Source: Ignavibacteriota bacterium
GTDB taxonomy: Bacteria > Bacteroidota > Ignavibacteria > Palsa-1295
Direction: 5' to 3'
Length of the DNA stretch: 21,339 nt
Assembly: GCA_025357895.1 (NCBI GenBank)
Contig: JANYLL010000223.1
Coordinates: 1 to 21,339 of the forward strand
Shown here: positions 6,310 through 14,729 of the stretch, one piece after another
How the letters are laid out: each line of letters opens with the position of its first letter
Position numbering within the stretch: position 1 is the stretch's first letter
Program-made: the position numbers and the translations under genes
The notes under the pieces: generated by a model
What the model was told of the DNA's origin: nothing
The model's input: the letters and a program-made list of their open reading frames with translations, nothing else
The model's database searches: none

Positions 6310-7646
6310 AACGATTGCTTGATCTGTAAAAGCTTGTTGTACTTCACCGCGCAATACTCGACTATTTTATTGTCAGCAGACCATCCCATCCGTCCGATAC
6401 GGTCAAAACTCGGGGAGCGAGTACCTCCGGCAACTATGAAATTCTTTCCGCGCTCATCGCTTGAAAGGTATGCGAATTTTTTCTCGTCCGAAGACCAGAA
6501 AAAATCAACATACTCGCCGACTTCTCCGATTTTTTTTCCATTGAGATAGAGAAATATAGTGCTGTCTTTTTTTGCACTCCAGGCAATATTTTTTCCGGTC
6601 TTGCTCAAAAAGAGTCTGCCCATTTCATCATACGGACCGGCGATGATCTTTCCGTCCTCGACTACGACACCGACTTTCTCATTGCGGATTTTTCTTCCAT
6701 CACTTGTCGTATCGCAAGCGAAATAAGCGATGTGGTTTCCGTTCGTATCTATCTGCGTATTATTGATCCATCGGAAGTTAGGCTGGCGTTTGCCTGCAAA
6801 GATCATATACATGTGCGAGGTATCCTGATGCGTGGGGAAATATGATGTTTTATAAAGCTCTGCAGAATATCTGAAACCGAAATCAAAATCTTTACTATCA
6901 AGTTGGTAGGGTAAGCTGCTAAGATCGGGAGTAAAATGATAGACAATAGGATCAGGTGATGGAAGGAAAGGATTGGCATTAGAACGCGTATACATTTTTT
7001 GCACGGAAAATTGCGTCACAAGGTTTTCATTTTTTCCGTCTGTGGATCGATATGCCCATCCGGTCTCATCTTTATCGAAAGCAAACATACTGGGTTTCGG
7101 ATTGTCCTTACTGACGATGAGCCCGTCAATAAGGACAACATCCCGTAAGCCATGCTGGTAAACATTTGCCGCAGGCAATGTTGCTGCCCAATGTCTTCCG
7201 CTTTTTGAAAAGTATAGGGTATTGTAATCACTAATGAAACTGCCGATCGAGTCCGGTGCCACCGATTTCATCGTTGATTTATATGCTGTCGTCGTCGTCG
7301 TATTAAATCCTTTGTTATCGAAGCTTCTTTCAAGCCCCATCCAAATGATTTCATTGCCATTGGGAGAAAGCCGTGCAGTATGAACAGGAATTTCATTAAA
7401 GCGCTTTTCGAACCTGACTCCGCGAATGATCATTGTTTGAAGCAAACCAAAATCATCAACTGCAAACCAGTTTGCGCCGGTAGGGGTAGCATCAAAATGC
7501 TTTACAGGACGTGCTACGTCGAATTCGTAGAGCTCTTTCTCATTTATTTTCGCTAAAGGATATTTATCGGCATAAGAAACCTGTGTCTTTTGTGCGAAAA
7601 GCGGGACAGCATAAGCAAATAATACTAGAACAAGAAAGCTCCGCAT
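6306..7646 (-). CDS. Exported beta-propeller-like protein (second gene of operon)
   Basis: The 446-aa product has a signal peptide (MRSFLVLVLFAYAVPLFA, then Q). It then shows irregular repeats of about 45-60 residues with the cadence of TolB/WD40-type blades: ARLSPNGNEIIWMG, YFSKSGRHWAATL, FAFDKDETGWAYRS, FLSKTGKNIAWSA, FFWSSDEKKFAYLSSD and GWSADNKIVEYCA. The recurrent 'S.dgk..aw' turn is the visible signature. The start is the ATG at 7646, sharing one base with the upstream stop (TGATG); AAGGAG (7661-7656) precedes it by 9 nt. A TTG at 7649 is an alternative start 6 nt from the same SD. Propellers of this kind usually bind proteins or glycans in the periplasm; the ligand is unknown. Confidence 0.75.
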   Translation of the reverse strand: MRSFLVLVLFAYAVPLFAQKTQVSYADKYPLAKINEKELYEFDVARPVKHFDATPTGANWFAVDDFGLLQTMIIRGVRFEKRFNEIPVHTARLSPNGNEIIWMGLERSFDNKGFNTTTTTAYKSTMKSVAPDSIGSFISDYNTLYFSKSGRHWAATLPAANVYQHGLRDVVLIDGLIVSKDNPKPSMFAFDKDETGWAYRSTDGKNENLVTQFSVQKMYTRSNANPFLPSPDPIVYHFTPDLSSLPYQLDSKDFDFGFRYSAELYKTSYFPTHQDTSHMYMIFAGKRQPNFRWINNTQIDTNGNHIAYFACDTTSDGRKIRNEKVGVVVEDGKIIAGPYDEMGRLFLSKTGKNIAWSAKKDSTIFLYLNGKKIGEVGEYVDFFWSSDEKKFAYLSSDERGKNFIVAGGTRSPSFDRIGRMGWSADNKIVEYCAVKYNKLLQIKQSF

Positions 7647-9022
7647 CAATATTTTCTCCTTAGTTTCTTTATTTCACCGTCTAAACTTCCGGCCATGAAG
7701 GTCAGTTGTAAGGCAAGCTCCTTTGTTAATATTTGACGCTCGAATTTTTTTAAGAACTCTTCATTGCCTGCAATCGGAAGCTCCCATGTTTTCCATAATG
7801 CAAAGTATTCCAACAGCGCTTCCTTAATAGCCATAACGTTATTTGGCTCTGCAAGTTTCGCATTGCCATAATCCTTGAGCAACCGTTCAGCATAACTTCC
7901 CTTCGGAACTAGACCTAAGACAGGCTTTCGAGTGCCAAAGTATTCATACAATTTTCCTGGTGCGGCAAAATCATCCGGCATGGTCATCCACAGCACATCA
8001 CTAGTCATAAGTTGGGTTACGCTTTCAAGATGTGGGAGGTATCCATGCTCGATGACATTCTTATCAAGTTTCATTTTCTTAATAAGCTTCTGGTATTCTT
8101 TCTGAAGTACGCCGATGAAATGAAGTTCCAAACATCCGCCCAGTTCCGGTACTTCGGCAATTGCTTCTTTGGCAGCTTGCAAGAATACCTTGGGAGTACC
8201 CAAAATATAAAAGACTCCTGTATAGGTCACTTTGAAAGTATCAGGCTTTTTTAGATTCGAGGCCAATAAAGTTGCTTTTTCAATATCTTCCGAGTCATAA
8301 CCTTGCGAGAGAATAAATACATCGTTCCAATCCAGAAAAAGATAATTGGTCAGAAGTAATTCCTTCATCTTTCTATTGGCAACAGTAATAGCGCTGCTTG
8401 CCCTTAGAGCCTCATATTCTATTTTTCGTGCTTTGCGTTTGTGAAAAGGCGTAAGATAGTAGTTGATCGTTGGATTATCTACCCAGCCATCACGGTAATC
8501 CATAAGATATGGTACGTCATATTTTTCTTTCAGGTCGCGTGCGATCAGAAAATCGGTATAGGGTGGAGCGGTGCTAAAAATAGCATCTATCTTATGATCT
8601 GCAAATATTTCTTCTGCTTTCTTAATTGCAATATCTTTCCAACCGATCCGAGAATCCGGTTGACGAAATATCTGGATGATTTTCGACCGAAGTCTCTGAA
8701 AGCCTCGGCTAGGCATTTTTAGAGTTCCACCTTTTTTTTGAGCGCGTTTGAGAGAAGGGTCTGCCTCTGTTCGATAAATAATAACTTTTCCGGATTTGAT
8801 CTCTCCTTCAAGTTCTTCTATAAGCGTATCATCGAACGCATAATAAGGTGTATCCGTAGGCGTGGTCAGAACGATCGGTTTCCATCCAAACTGCGATAGA
8901 TATTTGACAAATTTTAGTGTGCGCTGAACTCCCGATAGACCCATCGGCGGAAAGTAATAGGCAATAACAAGAACAGTGTTCTCGCGCGTCTGTGTTTGTT
9001 CGTCTGGGATAAAATCCTGCAA
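7646..9022 (-). CDS. GT4-like glycosyltransferase (first gene of operon)
   Basis: The 458-aa protein has GT-B family landmarks. The N-terminal strand and loop VLVIAYYFPPMGLSGVQR (17-34) is typical of GT4 enzymes. DYRDGW (175-180) lies near the domain junction, a second Rossmann domain includes VTYTGVFYILG and LHFIGVL, and PGKLYEYFGTRKPVLGLVP (355-373) is the nucleotide-sugar binding E-x-F/G-x7 region. There is no signal peptide, so it acts in the cytoplasm or at the inner membrane, probably on a lipid- or polymer-linked glycan. No ATG exists near the N-terminus. I use the TTG at 9022 because AGAGG ends 6 nt before it and an in-frame stop lies just upstream. The overlap with the next gene is TGATG. 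Donor and acceptor sugars cannot be told. Confidence 0.85.
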   Translation of the reverse strand: MQDFIPDEQTQTRENTVLVIAYYFPPMGLSGVQRTLKFVKYLSQFGWKPIVLTTPTDTPYYAFDDTLIEELEGEIKSGKVIIYRTEADPSLKRAQKKGGTLKMPSRGFQRLRSKIIQIFRQPDSRIGWKDIAIKKAEEIFADHKIDAIFSTAPPYTDFLIARDLKEKYDVPYLMDYRDGWVDNPTINYYLTPFHKRKARKIEYEALRASSAITVANRKMKELLLTNYLFLDWNDVFILSQGYDSEDIEKATLLASNLKKPDTFKVTYTGVFYILGTPKVFLQAAKEAIAEVPELGGCLELHFIGVLQKEYQKLIKKMKLDKNVIEHGYLPHLESVTQLMTSDVLWMTMPDDFAAPGKLYEYFGTRKPVLGLVPKGSYAERLLKDYGNAKLAEPNNVMAIKEALLEYFALWKTWELPIAGNEEFLKKFERQILTKELALQLTFMAGSLDGEIKKLRRKY

Positions 9023-9185
9023 GTGGTGCCTCTATAAGAAACTACAATATACAAAAAGAATAGAATGCCATTCACGCATTCCCACCAATCCAAAAATCCG
9101 CGCAATGGAACACCTATTCGCAGCTTTCGGTTACATAACTGAAACATCTCCGCTTAGAAAACCGTAGTTTGTTAAGATTGCCATA

Positions 9186-12100
9186 ATGCCCCAAGAGTTA
9201 TACCAAGAGCTTCTCGACCGTTTCGGACGCCTACGCAGGCGGCGCGAATCTTTGCGTTTACGAAGCGGGATCTTAAACGGATTTTCTTGTATCCTTCTCG
9301 TTTCACTTCTTGTAATTTGCGTTGAAGCCGTCTTTCATTTATCTATTATTGGAAGAACGATTCTATTCTTCACAGCAGGAGGAATTGGCATCGCTACATT
9401 CCTAAAGTTCTCATATGCTCCAATACTCGAAACCCTCGGGCTGCGTCAGAAAGTATCTGATGAATATCTTGCTCATGCCATTGGCAACCATTTTAGTCAG
9501 GTTGAAGACCGGTTATTAAATGTCTTTCAACTTTCACGAAGCCTGAATTCTGAGAACACTGCCATTTTCGGCTCTCCATCATTTGCAGGGGCAGCATTTA
9601 GCAACACTTATTCGTCGGTTCGTAATTTGGATTTTAATGCCATTCTCGATGGGCGTCCCGCAAAGCGCTCGCTTATTTTTTTCCTCATTTCATCGGCATT
9701 ATTTTTAGGCGCGTTCTTCGGGGCGAATAGTGATATGTTAGGGGCAACAAACAGGCTTATTCATTTCAGAACATTTTATCAGAAGCCTGCGCCATTCGTT
9801 TTTGAAGTTCAGCCGGGTAATACGAAGATCCTGCGCGGAGGTCCTATAAAAATAACTGTGGCAACGAGCGGCGAACAATTATCGCGTATCATTCTTCGCA
9901 CCCGGGAAGAAGGGGCAAATGATTTTGAGAAGATCGAACTGTCTTCAGTGGGACGGACTCTTAGTCCGTCCGGCACGAAGGACGGTTTAATAGTCCATCC
10001 CACTGGAGAAACCCAATTTGTTTATGAATTCCGTGCTCAGCGTCCGACGGAATATTATGTTGAATCGCGTGATATAGAATCCGATCACTTTACTATTTCG
10101 ATTCTCGAGCAACCCATCATTCATCAGCTTTCCGTGATGGTCACACCGCCGGCTTATACACATGAGAGATCTGTAAAGCTGAATGATAATTTTGGTGATA
10201 TCACTGCCCTCATGGGTACAAGAGCGGATTTTGCGATCACTTCATCGAAGGAGCTTCTTTCAGCAAAGATTGTTTTTACATCACATCCAAGTGTCACAAT
10301 TGATTCTGTGAAAACTGCTCCGAAAGCAGAACAGCAAAAAATATATGGGCTTGCGGTGAATGGCTTATCTGTATCAGGGCAAGTTTCTTTTCATGAATCA
10401 GGTACATATCATATTGAACTTTTAGATAAGGATTCTATTATAAGTGAGCATCCTATCGAATATAATGTTTCGATTACACAGGATGAATCGCCTTCAATTG
10501 CTTTAATTGAACCTGGCGAACGTGCCGAACTGCCAAGCTCGATGCGCGTACCGATGGTCATAAAACTCCATGATGATTTTGGTTTTTCTCATCTGCGAAT
10601 CGGTTATAGGCTACGTGCTTCGAAATATGCGCCTGAAGAAAAGGAATATAAATGGTTTGATGTGCCGCTCTCGAATTATATTACGCAGGATCTGGATGTT
10701 CCCTATATCTGGAATCTTACAAAGCTTGAACTTGCTCCGCAGGATGAAGTCGGCTATATTTTGGAAGTTGCCGATAACGATAATATTTCAGGTCCAAAGA
10801 AATCACGCACTTCAGAGTTCTCTATTCACTTTCCCTCTGTTGAAGAAATTTTTAAACGCGCCGATGAGCAGGCAAATCGTGCCGAAGAGAATCTCAAAGA
10901 TATTAAGCAAGATGCCGAGGAGTTGAAAAAGAAAGTCGATGCAGTAGTAGAGGAAATGCGTCCGGCAAAAACATCCGATATGGCAAAGAAACAACAGGAT
11001 TTTTCTTCGAAAAAAGATGCCGAGCAGATCTTGAAACGCCAGGAAGAACTCAATAACCGGGTTAGCGATGTCAAAAAAGATTTGGAGCAGATGACAAAGC
11101 AACTTGAGCAACAAAAGGCGATCTCGCCGGAGACGATGCAGAAATACGCCGAACTGCAAAAGCTTTTTGAAGAGATCAAATCGCCAGAACTTGATATGGC
11201 GATGAAAAAGCTTGAAGATGCGATGAAAAATGTTGATACGAAGCAGCTTCAGGAGGCGATGAAGAACTTCCAGTTGAATGAAGAGCAATTCAAGAAATCA
11301 ATCGAGCGCACAGCAAATATCCTGAAGAAGATCAAGATGGAGCAGAAAGTTGATGAGCTTATGAAACGCTCAGACCAACTTGCAAAAGATCAGGAAAAAA
11401 CTGCACAAAAGCAGGATGATCTTGCAAATAAGAACGAAAAGGAAAATCCTGAACAGAAGGCATCCGATGAGAAAAAACAATCCGATGCGAAGAACGAACT
11501 CGACCGCATGAAGCAGGAAGCAAAAGATGTTGCAAAGGACATGAAGAAGCTTCCTGAAAATATGCAGGCACCTGAAGAAATGAAGGATGCTCAGGAAGCA
11601 TTGAACGATCCGTCTATGGAGCAGGCAATGGATGATGCTCAGGATGCAATGAAGAAAGGTGAAAACAAACGCGCTTCAAAGCGTTCTCAGGATGCTTCGA
11701 AGAAAGCAAAGACTGCTCGGAATAAATTATCCGATCTGAAGAAAAAACTTGCTCAGAACGAGAAGCAAAAGACGATGGCAGATCTGAAAAAACTCCGCGA
11801 TGAAATGAATCGCCTCTCGAAAGCAGAAGAAGGGTTGAAGAAAGAATCAATGCAGGCTCCGCCGCAATCGAATGTTTTCAGAAATTTTGCTGATGATCAG
11901 GCAGAAAAAAAAGAAGAACTTGGTAATGCCGCTTCTGAAATGTTCCAGGCAGCACAGCGCTCGACGGAGTTCACCGCAGATATGGGCAAATCCCTTGGTG
12001 AGGCATTCAACAATATGCAAGGTGCGCTGGAAGCAATGACCGAGCGCGACCAGCCGTCGTCCATCCAGCATACACAGAAAGCGATGGCAGCACTCAATAA

Positions 12101-12806
12101 GACTGCGCAAGAGGCACAGCAGGCGTTAAACTCGATGGCAGAGTCACAGAAAGGTGGAAAAGGAAATCCAGGCGATGGTACGTGTGATAATCCCGGTGGT
12201 ACTAATCCGTCAGGTCAGCCAGGACCGGACGGCAAGCCCGGTGGAAGTGCAATGTCACAATTTTTAAGTTCGATTGAAAAACTTGCAGCACAGCAGCAGG
12301 CGCTAAACGATCAGATGCAAGGGGGTAATACTCCCGGCGGAAATGCTCAGCAAGAAGCGATGCGTCAACAATCGCAATTGTCAAAGATGGCGGCACAACA
12401 GCAAGCGATACAAAAAGGTGCGAAGGATTTAGCTGATGAACAGCAGAATTCAAAAGAAGGAAGTAAAAAAGCGCAGGAAGACCTAAGAAAGATTGCCGAT
12501 GATATGCAAGAAGTTATCAGCCAAATGCATGAGAAAGGAATTAGTCCCGAAACGATTCAGCGTCAGGAGCGCATTCTCTCTCGGTTGCTCGAAGCACAGC
12601 GCTCGATCAATGAACGCGATAAAGACCAAAGCCGCGAATCGAAAAGCGCTGAGAATATCAGGCATGACGCCCCGCGCGAACTCGATCTGAATTCCGATGA
12701 TGCACGCCGTGCCTTACGCGATGAAATGCTGCGTTCCTCCGGCGGTGGATACTCGAAAGATTATCAGGCACTGATTAGGAAATATTTGGAGAAACTTGAA
12801 AAATAG
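9186..12806 (+). CDS. DUF4175-type membrane-anchored giant coiled-coil protein
   Basis: The 1206-aa protein has hydrophobic helices at about 29-50, 55-75 and 162-181. The predicted extracytoplasmic beta-rich region includes FEVQPGNTKILRGGPIKITV (206-225), the hallmark of DUF4175. From about residue 553 (EEIFKRADEQANRAEENLKD) to about 985 it is almost continuous Lys/Glu/Gln-rich coiled coil, then a Gly/Pro linker (GNPGDGTCDNPGGTNPSGQ, about 992-1010), a Gln-rich segment and the conserved tail SKDYQALIRKYLEKLEK. The length and order fit the family in FCB bacteria; function is unknown, presumably structural at the envelope. Residues 255-274 are encoded by a 60-nt palindromic repeat that looks inserted. 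The start ATG lacks an SD. ogt follows after 20 nt. Confidence 0.88.
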   Translation: MPQELYQELLDRFGRLRRRRESLRLRSGILNGFSCILLVSLLVICVEAVFHLSIIGRTILFFTAGGIGIATFLKFSYAPILETLGLRQKVSDEYLAHAIGNHFSQVEDRLLNVFQLSRSLNSENTAIFGSPSFAGAAFSNTYSSVRNLDFNAILDGRPAKRSLIFFLISSALFLGAFFGANSDMLGATNRLIHFRTFYQKPAPFVFEVQPGNTKILRGGPIKITVATSGEQLSRIILRTREEGANDFEKIELSSVGRTLSPSGTKDGLIVHPTGETQFVYEFRAQRPTEYYVESRDIESDHFTISILEQPIIHQLSVMVTPPAYTHERSVKLNDNFGDITALMGTRADFAITSSKELLSAKIVFTSHPSVTIDSVKTAPKAEQQKIYGLAVNGLSVSGQVSFHESGTYHIELLDKDSIISEHPIEYNVSITQDESPSIALIEPGERAELPSSMRVPMVIKLHDDFGFSHLRIGYRLRASKYAPEEKEYKWFDVPLSNYITQDLDVPYIWNLTKLELAPQDEVGYILEVADNDNISGPKKSRTSEFSIHFPSVEEIFKRADEQANRAEENLKDIKQDAEELKKKVDAVVEEMRPAKTSDMAKKQQDFSSKKDAEQILKRQEELNNRVSDVKKDLEQMTKQLEQQKAISPETMQKYAELQKLFEEIKSPELDMAMKKLEDAMKNVDTKQLQEAMKNFQLNEEQFKKSIERTANILKKIKMEQKVDELMKRSDQLAKDQEKTAQKQDDLANKNEKENPEQKASDEKKQSDAKNELDRMKQEAKDVAKDMKKLPENMQAPEEMKDAQEALNDPSMEQAMDDAQDAMKKGENKRASKRSQDASKKAKTARNKLSDLKKKLAQNEKQKTMADLKKLRDEMNRLSKAEEGLKKESMQAPPQSNVFRNFADDQAEKKEELGNAASEMFQAAQRSTEFTADMGKSLGEAFNNMQGALEAMTERDQPSSIQHTQKAMAALNKTAQEAQQALNSMAESQKGGKGNPGDGTCDNPGGTNPSGQPGPDGKPGGSAMSQFLSSIEKLAAQQQALNDQMQGGNTPGGNAQQEAMRQQSQLSKMAAQQQAIQKGAKDLADEQQNSKEGSKKAQEDLRKIADDMQEVISQMHEKGISPETIQRQERILSRLLEAQRSINERDKDQSRESKSAENIRHDAPRELDLNSDDARRALRDEMLRSSGGGYSKDYQALIRKYLEKLEK
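9946..10005. repeat. 60-nt palindromic element inside the DUF4175 coding sequence
   Basis: CAGTGGGACGGACT (9946-9959) is mirrored by AGTCCATCCCACTG (9992-10005) with one mismatch. Inside, GGACGGACT-CTT-AGTCCGTCC (9951-9971) is a perfect hairpin, and GGACGG (9980-9985) begins a second, imperfect one. The length is exactly 20 codons and keeps the frame open, adding roughly VGRTLSPSGTKDGLIVHPTG between two beta-strand segments. A half copy lies at 283-310. The layout recalls the palindromic elements known inside Rickettsia genes. Confidence 0.75.
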
Positions 12807-12826
12807 TTTTTAGACCTTAATTCTTA

Positions 12827-13297
12827 ATGGAAGTTGCCTATTATCAATCAGCACTTGGAGCGATCGAAATAACTGCAAGCAATGGCGGCATTAATTCCCT
12901 TACTTTCGTCGAAAAAATTCCGGATAGTTTTTCGAACTCCACAGATTTTGGAGAAGTGCTTCAACAACTCGATGAATATTTCTCAGGCAAAAGAAAAGAA
13001 TTTTCTCTTCCCTTAACTCCCGAAGGCACTCCGTTTCAAAAACAAGTATGGAAGGAATTACAATCGATTACGTTCAGCGAAAAAAGATCGTACCTTGATA
13101 TAGCCATCAAACTTGGCGATAAAAATCTTACCCGTGCCGTAGGTGCTGCCAACGGAAAAAATCCTATCGCTATTATTATTCCATGTCATCGTGTCATCGG
13201 CGAGAACGGAAGTTTAACTGGATACGCAGGCGGTTTGTGGCGAAAAGAATGGCTGCTGGATTTTGAATCGAGAAGTCCTCAAGAAAAATTATTCTAA
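12827..13297 (+). CDS. ogt: Methylated-DNA--protein-cysteine methyltransferase
   Basis: The 156-aa protein carries the active-site motif PCHRVIG with the acceptor Cys at residue 120. GTPFQKQVWKEL (68-79) is the usual helix-turn-helix entry, and R103 in TRAVGAANG is at the position of the arginine that fills the DNA gap. The enzyme removes an alkyl group from O6-alkylguanine onto its own cysteine and is not regenerated. It lacks the Ada transcription-factor domain, so it is the stand-alone Ogt/MGMT type. The start at 12827 follows the DUF4175 stop by 20 nt with no SD and no terminator between, suggesting co-transcription. Family size and motifs all agree. Confidence 0.95.
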   Translation: MEVAYYQSALGAIEITASNGGINSLTFVEKIPDSFSNSTDFGEVLQQLDEYFSGKRKEFSLPLTPEGTPFQKQVWKELQSITFSEKRSYLDIAIKLGDKNLTRAVGAANGKNPIAIIIPCHRVIGENGSLTGYAGGLWRKEWLLDFESRSPQEKLF

Positions 13298-13308
13298 CGT
13301 GAGAGGAG

Positions 13309-13409
13309 GTCATCGCGAGGAGGGATTTAGCCTGACGTGGCGATCTAAAATCTCGGATTACTTAGTAAATGTTAAGATTTTAGATTGCTTCGCTATCGAT
13401 CGCAATGAC
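13309..13409. repeat. MITE/REP-like imperfect palindrome
   Basis: The 101-nt element begins GTCATCGCGAGGAG and ends CGATCGCAATGAC, so the ends are inverted copies of GTCATTGCGA with one change. Inner arms GATCTAAAATCT (13342-13353) and AGATTTTAGATT (13375-13386) pair at 11 of 12 positions. The 'GTCATTGCGAG...CAATCT' signature is a dispersed repeat seen in many bacterial genomes and carries no transposase. It fills most of the 171-nt gap between ogt and the aminotransferase; a spurious reading frame crosses it. Confidence 0.8.
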
Positions 13410-13468
13410 ATTATTAAAGTTAGAGATTATTTTAGCGGTAATTTTGCACTTTCAACTTCAACCAATTC

Positions 13469-14638
13469 ATGGACGAACTCGCAAAGAAATATCGTTCGCA
13501 TTTTCCGATTCTTGAATCGTCATGCTATATGATCTCGAACTCGCTTGGCGCAATGCCACGCGAAGTTGAGAAAGAATTATTGCATTACACCAACGAATGG
13601 CAGACCGAAGGCGTCGAAGCCTGGCATTCATGGTTTCCACTTGTCGATACGGTAAGCGGGCTTTTCGGAAAGATCATCGGCGCAGAGGCAGAAGATGTAA
13701 CGCTCATCCATAACCTCACTATCGGCAGTGCGCTTATTGCAAGCTGTCTGGATTTTTCAGGAAAGCGTAATAAAGTTGTCTTTACTGAACTTCATTTTCC
13801 GACGATCAGCTATCTCTGGCATGGATGGCAAAAGTATGGGGCTAAAGTACATCTTGTAAAAAGCGATGACGGAATTCATGTCGATGCTCAAAAAATTATT
13901 GATGCAATTGATGAAGAGACTTTGATCGTGCCGATCAGTCATGTGTATTTCCGCAGCGGGGGCCTGCAGAATATTAAAGCGATCATTGATAAAGCACATT
14001 CAGTTGGTGCATTGGTGATGGTTGATTCGTATCAGTCAGCTGGCGTTGTGCCAATAGATGTAAAAGCCCTTAATGTCGATATTCTTGCTGCCGGAGTTTT
14101 GAAGTGGCTTTGCGGCGGACCCGGCGCAGCATTTATGTATGTTCGGCGTGATCTGCACGAGCGCTTCCGCCCTGCGATCAGAGGTTGGCTTGGCGATAAA
14201 GACCCATTCGAATTTACGATGCCGGATGTAAATTTTGCGCAAGGGATGCATCGCTTTCTCACCTCAAGCATTCAAGTGCCGTGCCTTTATACTGCTGTTC
14301 CTTCACTGAAAATGATCGGCGAGATCGGCGTTGAAGTGATCAGAGAAAAATCGCTGGGCTTAACGCAGCGTATCATTGATCGCGCCGATGAATATGGATT
14401 TAAAGTAAACTCTCCGCGCGAAGCAAATCGTCGCGGAGGTGCGCTGACAATTGATCCCAATGGTATAACGAAAAGCAAACTCGATACAAAGCAAATAAAT
14501 GAAGAATTAATCCGTCGTCGTTTTACGACCGATTACCGTCCTCCTTTCGGAATACGCATCGCTCCGCATTTTTATAATACGTTGGAGGAAGTGGATGCCA
14601 TCATGGAGGAGATGCGGAAGATAAAAGCTGACAGTTAA
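13469..14638 (+). CDS. Class V PLP-dependent aminotransferase-fold enzyme, kynureninase-like
   Basis: The 389-aa protein has the class V order. The N-terminal YMISNSLGAMP (20-30) resembles the kynureninase 'GNSLG' loop. EWQTEGVEAWHSWF (43-56) and IGAEAEDVTLIHNLT (70-84) follow. MVDSYQSAGVVPIDV (184-198) carries the PLP-pairing Asp186, and GVLKWLCGGPG (209-219) the Schiff-base Lys212. Kynureninases cleave kynurenine to anthranilate and alanine; related fold members act on cysteine or serine derivatives. No other tryptophan or NAD genes are nearby, so the substrate is open. It lacks an SD and sits behind a MITE-like repeat. It converges on the gene ending at 14730. Confidence 0.85.
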   Translation: MDELAKKYRSHFPILESSCYMISNSLGAMPREVEKELLHYTNEWQTEGVEAWHSWFPLVDTVSGLFGKIIGAEAEDVTLIHNLTIGSALIASCLDFSGKRNKVVFTELHFPTISYLWHGWQKYGAKVHLVKSDDGIHVDAQKIIDAIDEETLIVPISHVYFRSGGLQNIKAIIDKAHSVGALVMVDSYQSAGVVPIDVKALNVDILAAGVLKWLCGGPGAAFMYVRRDLHERFRPAIRGWLGDKDPFEFTMPDVNFAQGMHRFLTSSIQVPCLYTAVPSLKMIGEIGVEVIREKSLGLTQRIIDRADEYGFKVNSPREANRRGGALTIDPNGITKSKLDTKQINEELIRRRFTTDYRPPFGIRIAPHFYNTLEEVDAIMEEMRKIKADS

Positions 14639-14667
14639 GAGCTGACAGCCGACAGTTTATAACTGTC
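14626..14667. repeat. AGCTGACAG direct repeats and hairpin after the aminotransferase stop
   Basis: AGCTGACAG occurs at 14626-14634 and 14640-14648, followed by CGACAG. GACAGTT-TAT-AACTGTC (14651-14667) is a perfect hairpin without a proper T-run. It may be a weak 3'-end structure for one of the two convergent genes or a relic repeat. Confidence 0.4.
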
Positions 14668-14729
14668 TGCTCTCACTCCGCTTCCTGCATGAAGTTAAGA
14701 CTTTCTTGAAGCCTTCCGTGAATTTATTA

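Noticed and set aside
10570..10926. 118-codon plus-strand frame inside the DUF4175 gene
   Set aside because: It is an alternative frame of the same strand with no RBS and arginine/isoleucine-skewed composition.
10812..11288. Antisense frames of 117-158 codons within the DUF4175 coiled coil, and similar ones at 11359-12110
   Set aside because: They are mirror images of Lys/Glu/Gln-rich codons and give Leu/Phe/Ser-rich low-complexity peptides with no RBS; the plus-strand gene explains the region.
13263..13532. 89-codon plus-strand frame between ogt and the aminotransferase
   Set aside because: It begins inside ogt, crosses the MITE-like repeat and ends inside the aminotransferase; its peptide reflects the repeat.
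14696..14729. Possible terminator between the convergent genes ending at 14638 and 14730
   Set aside because: No stable stem followed by a T-run is visible.
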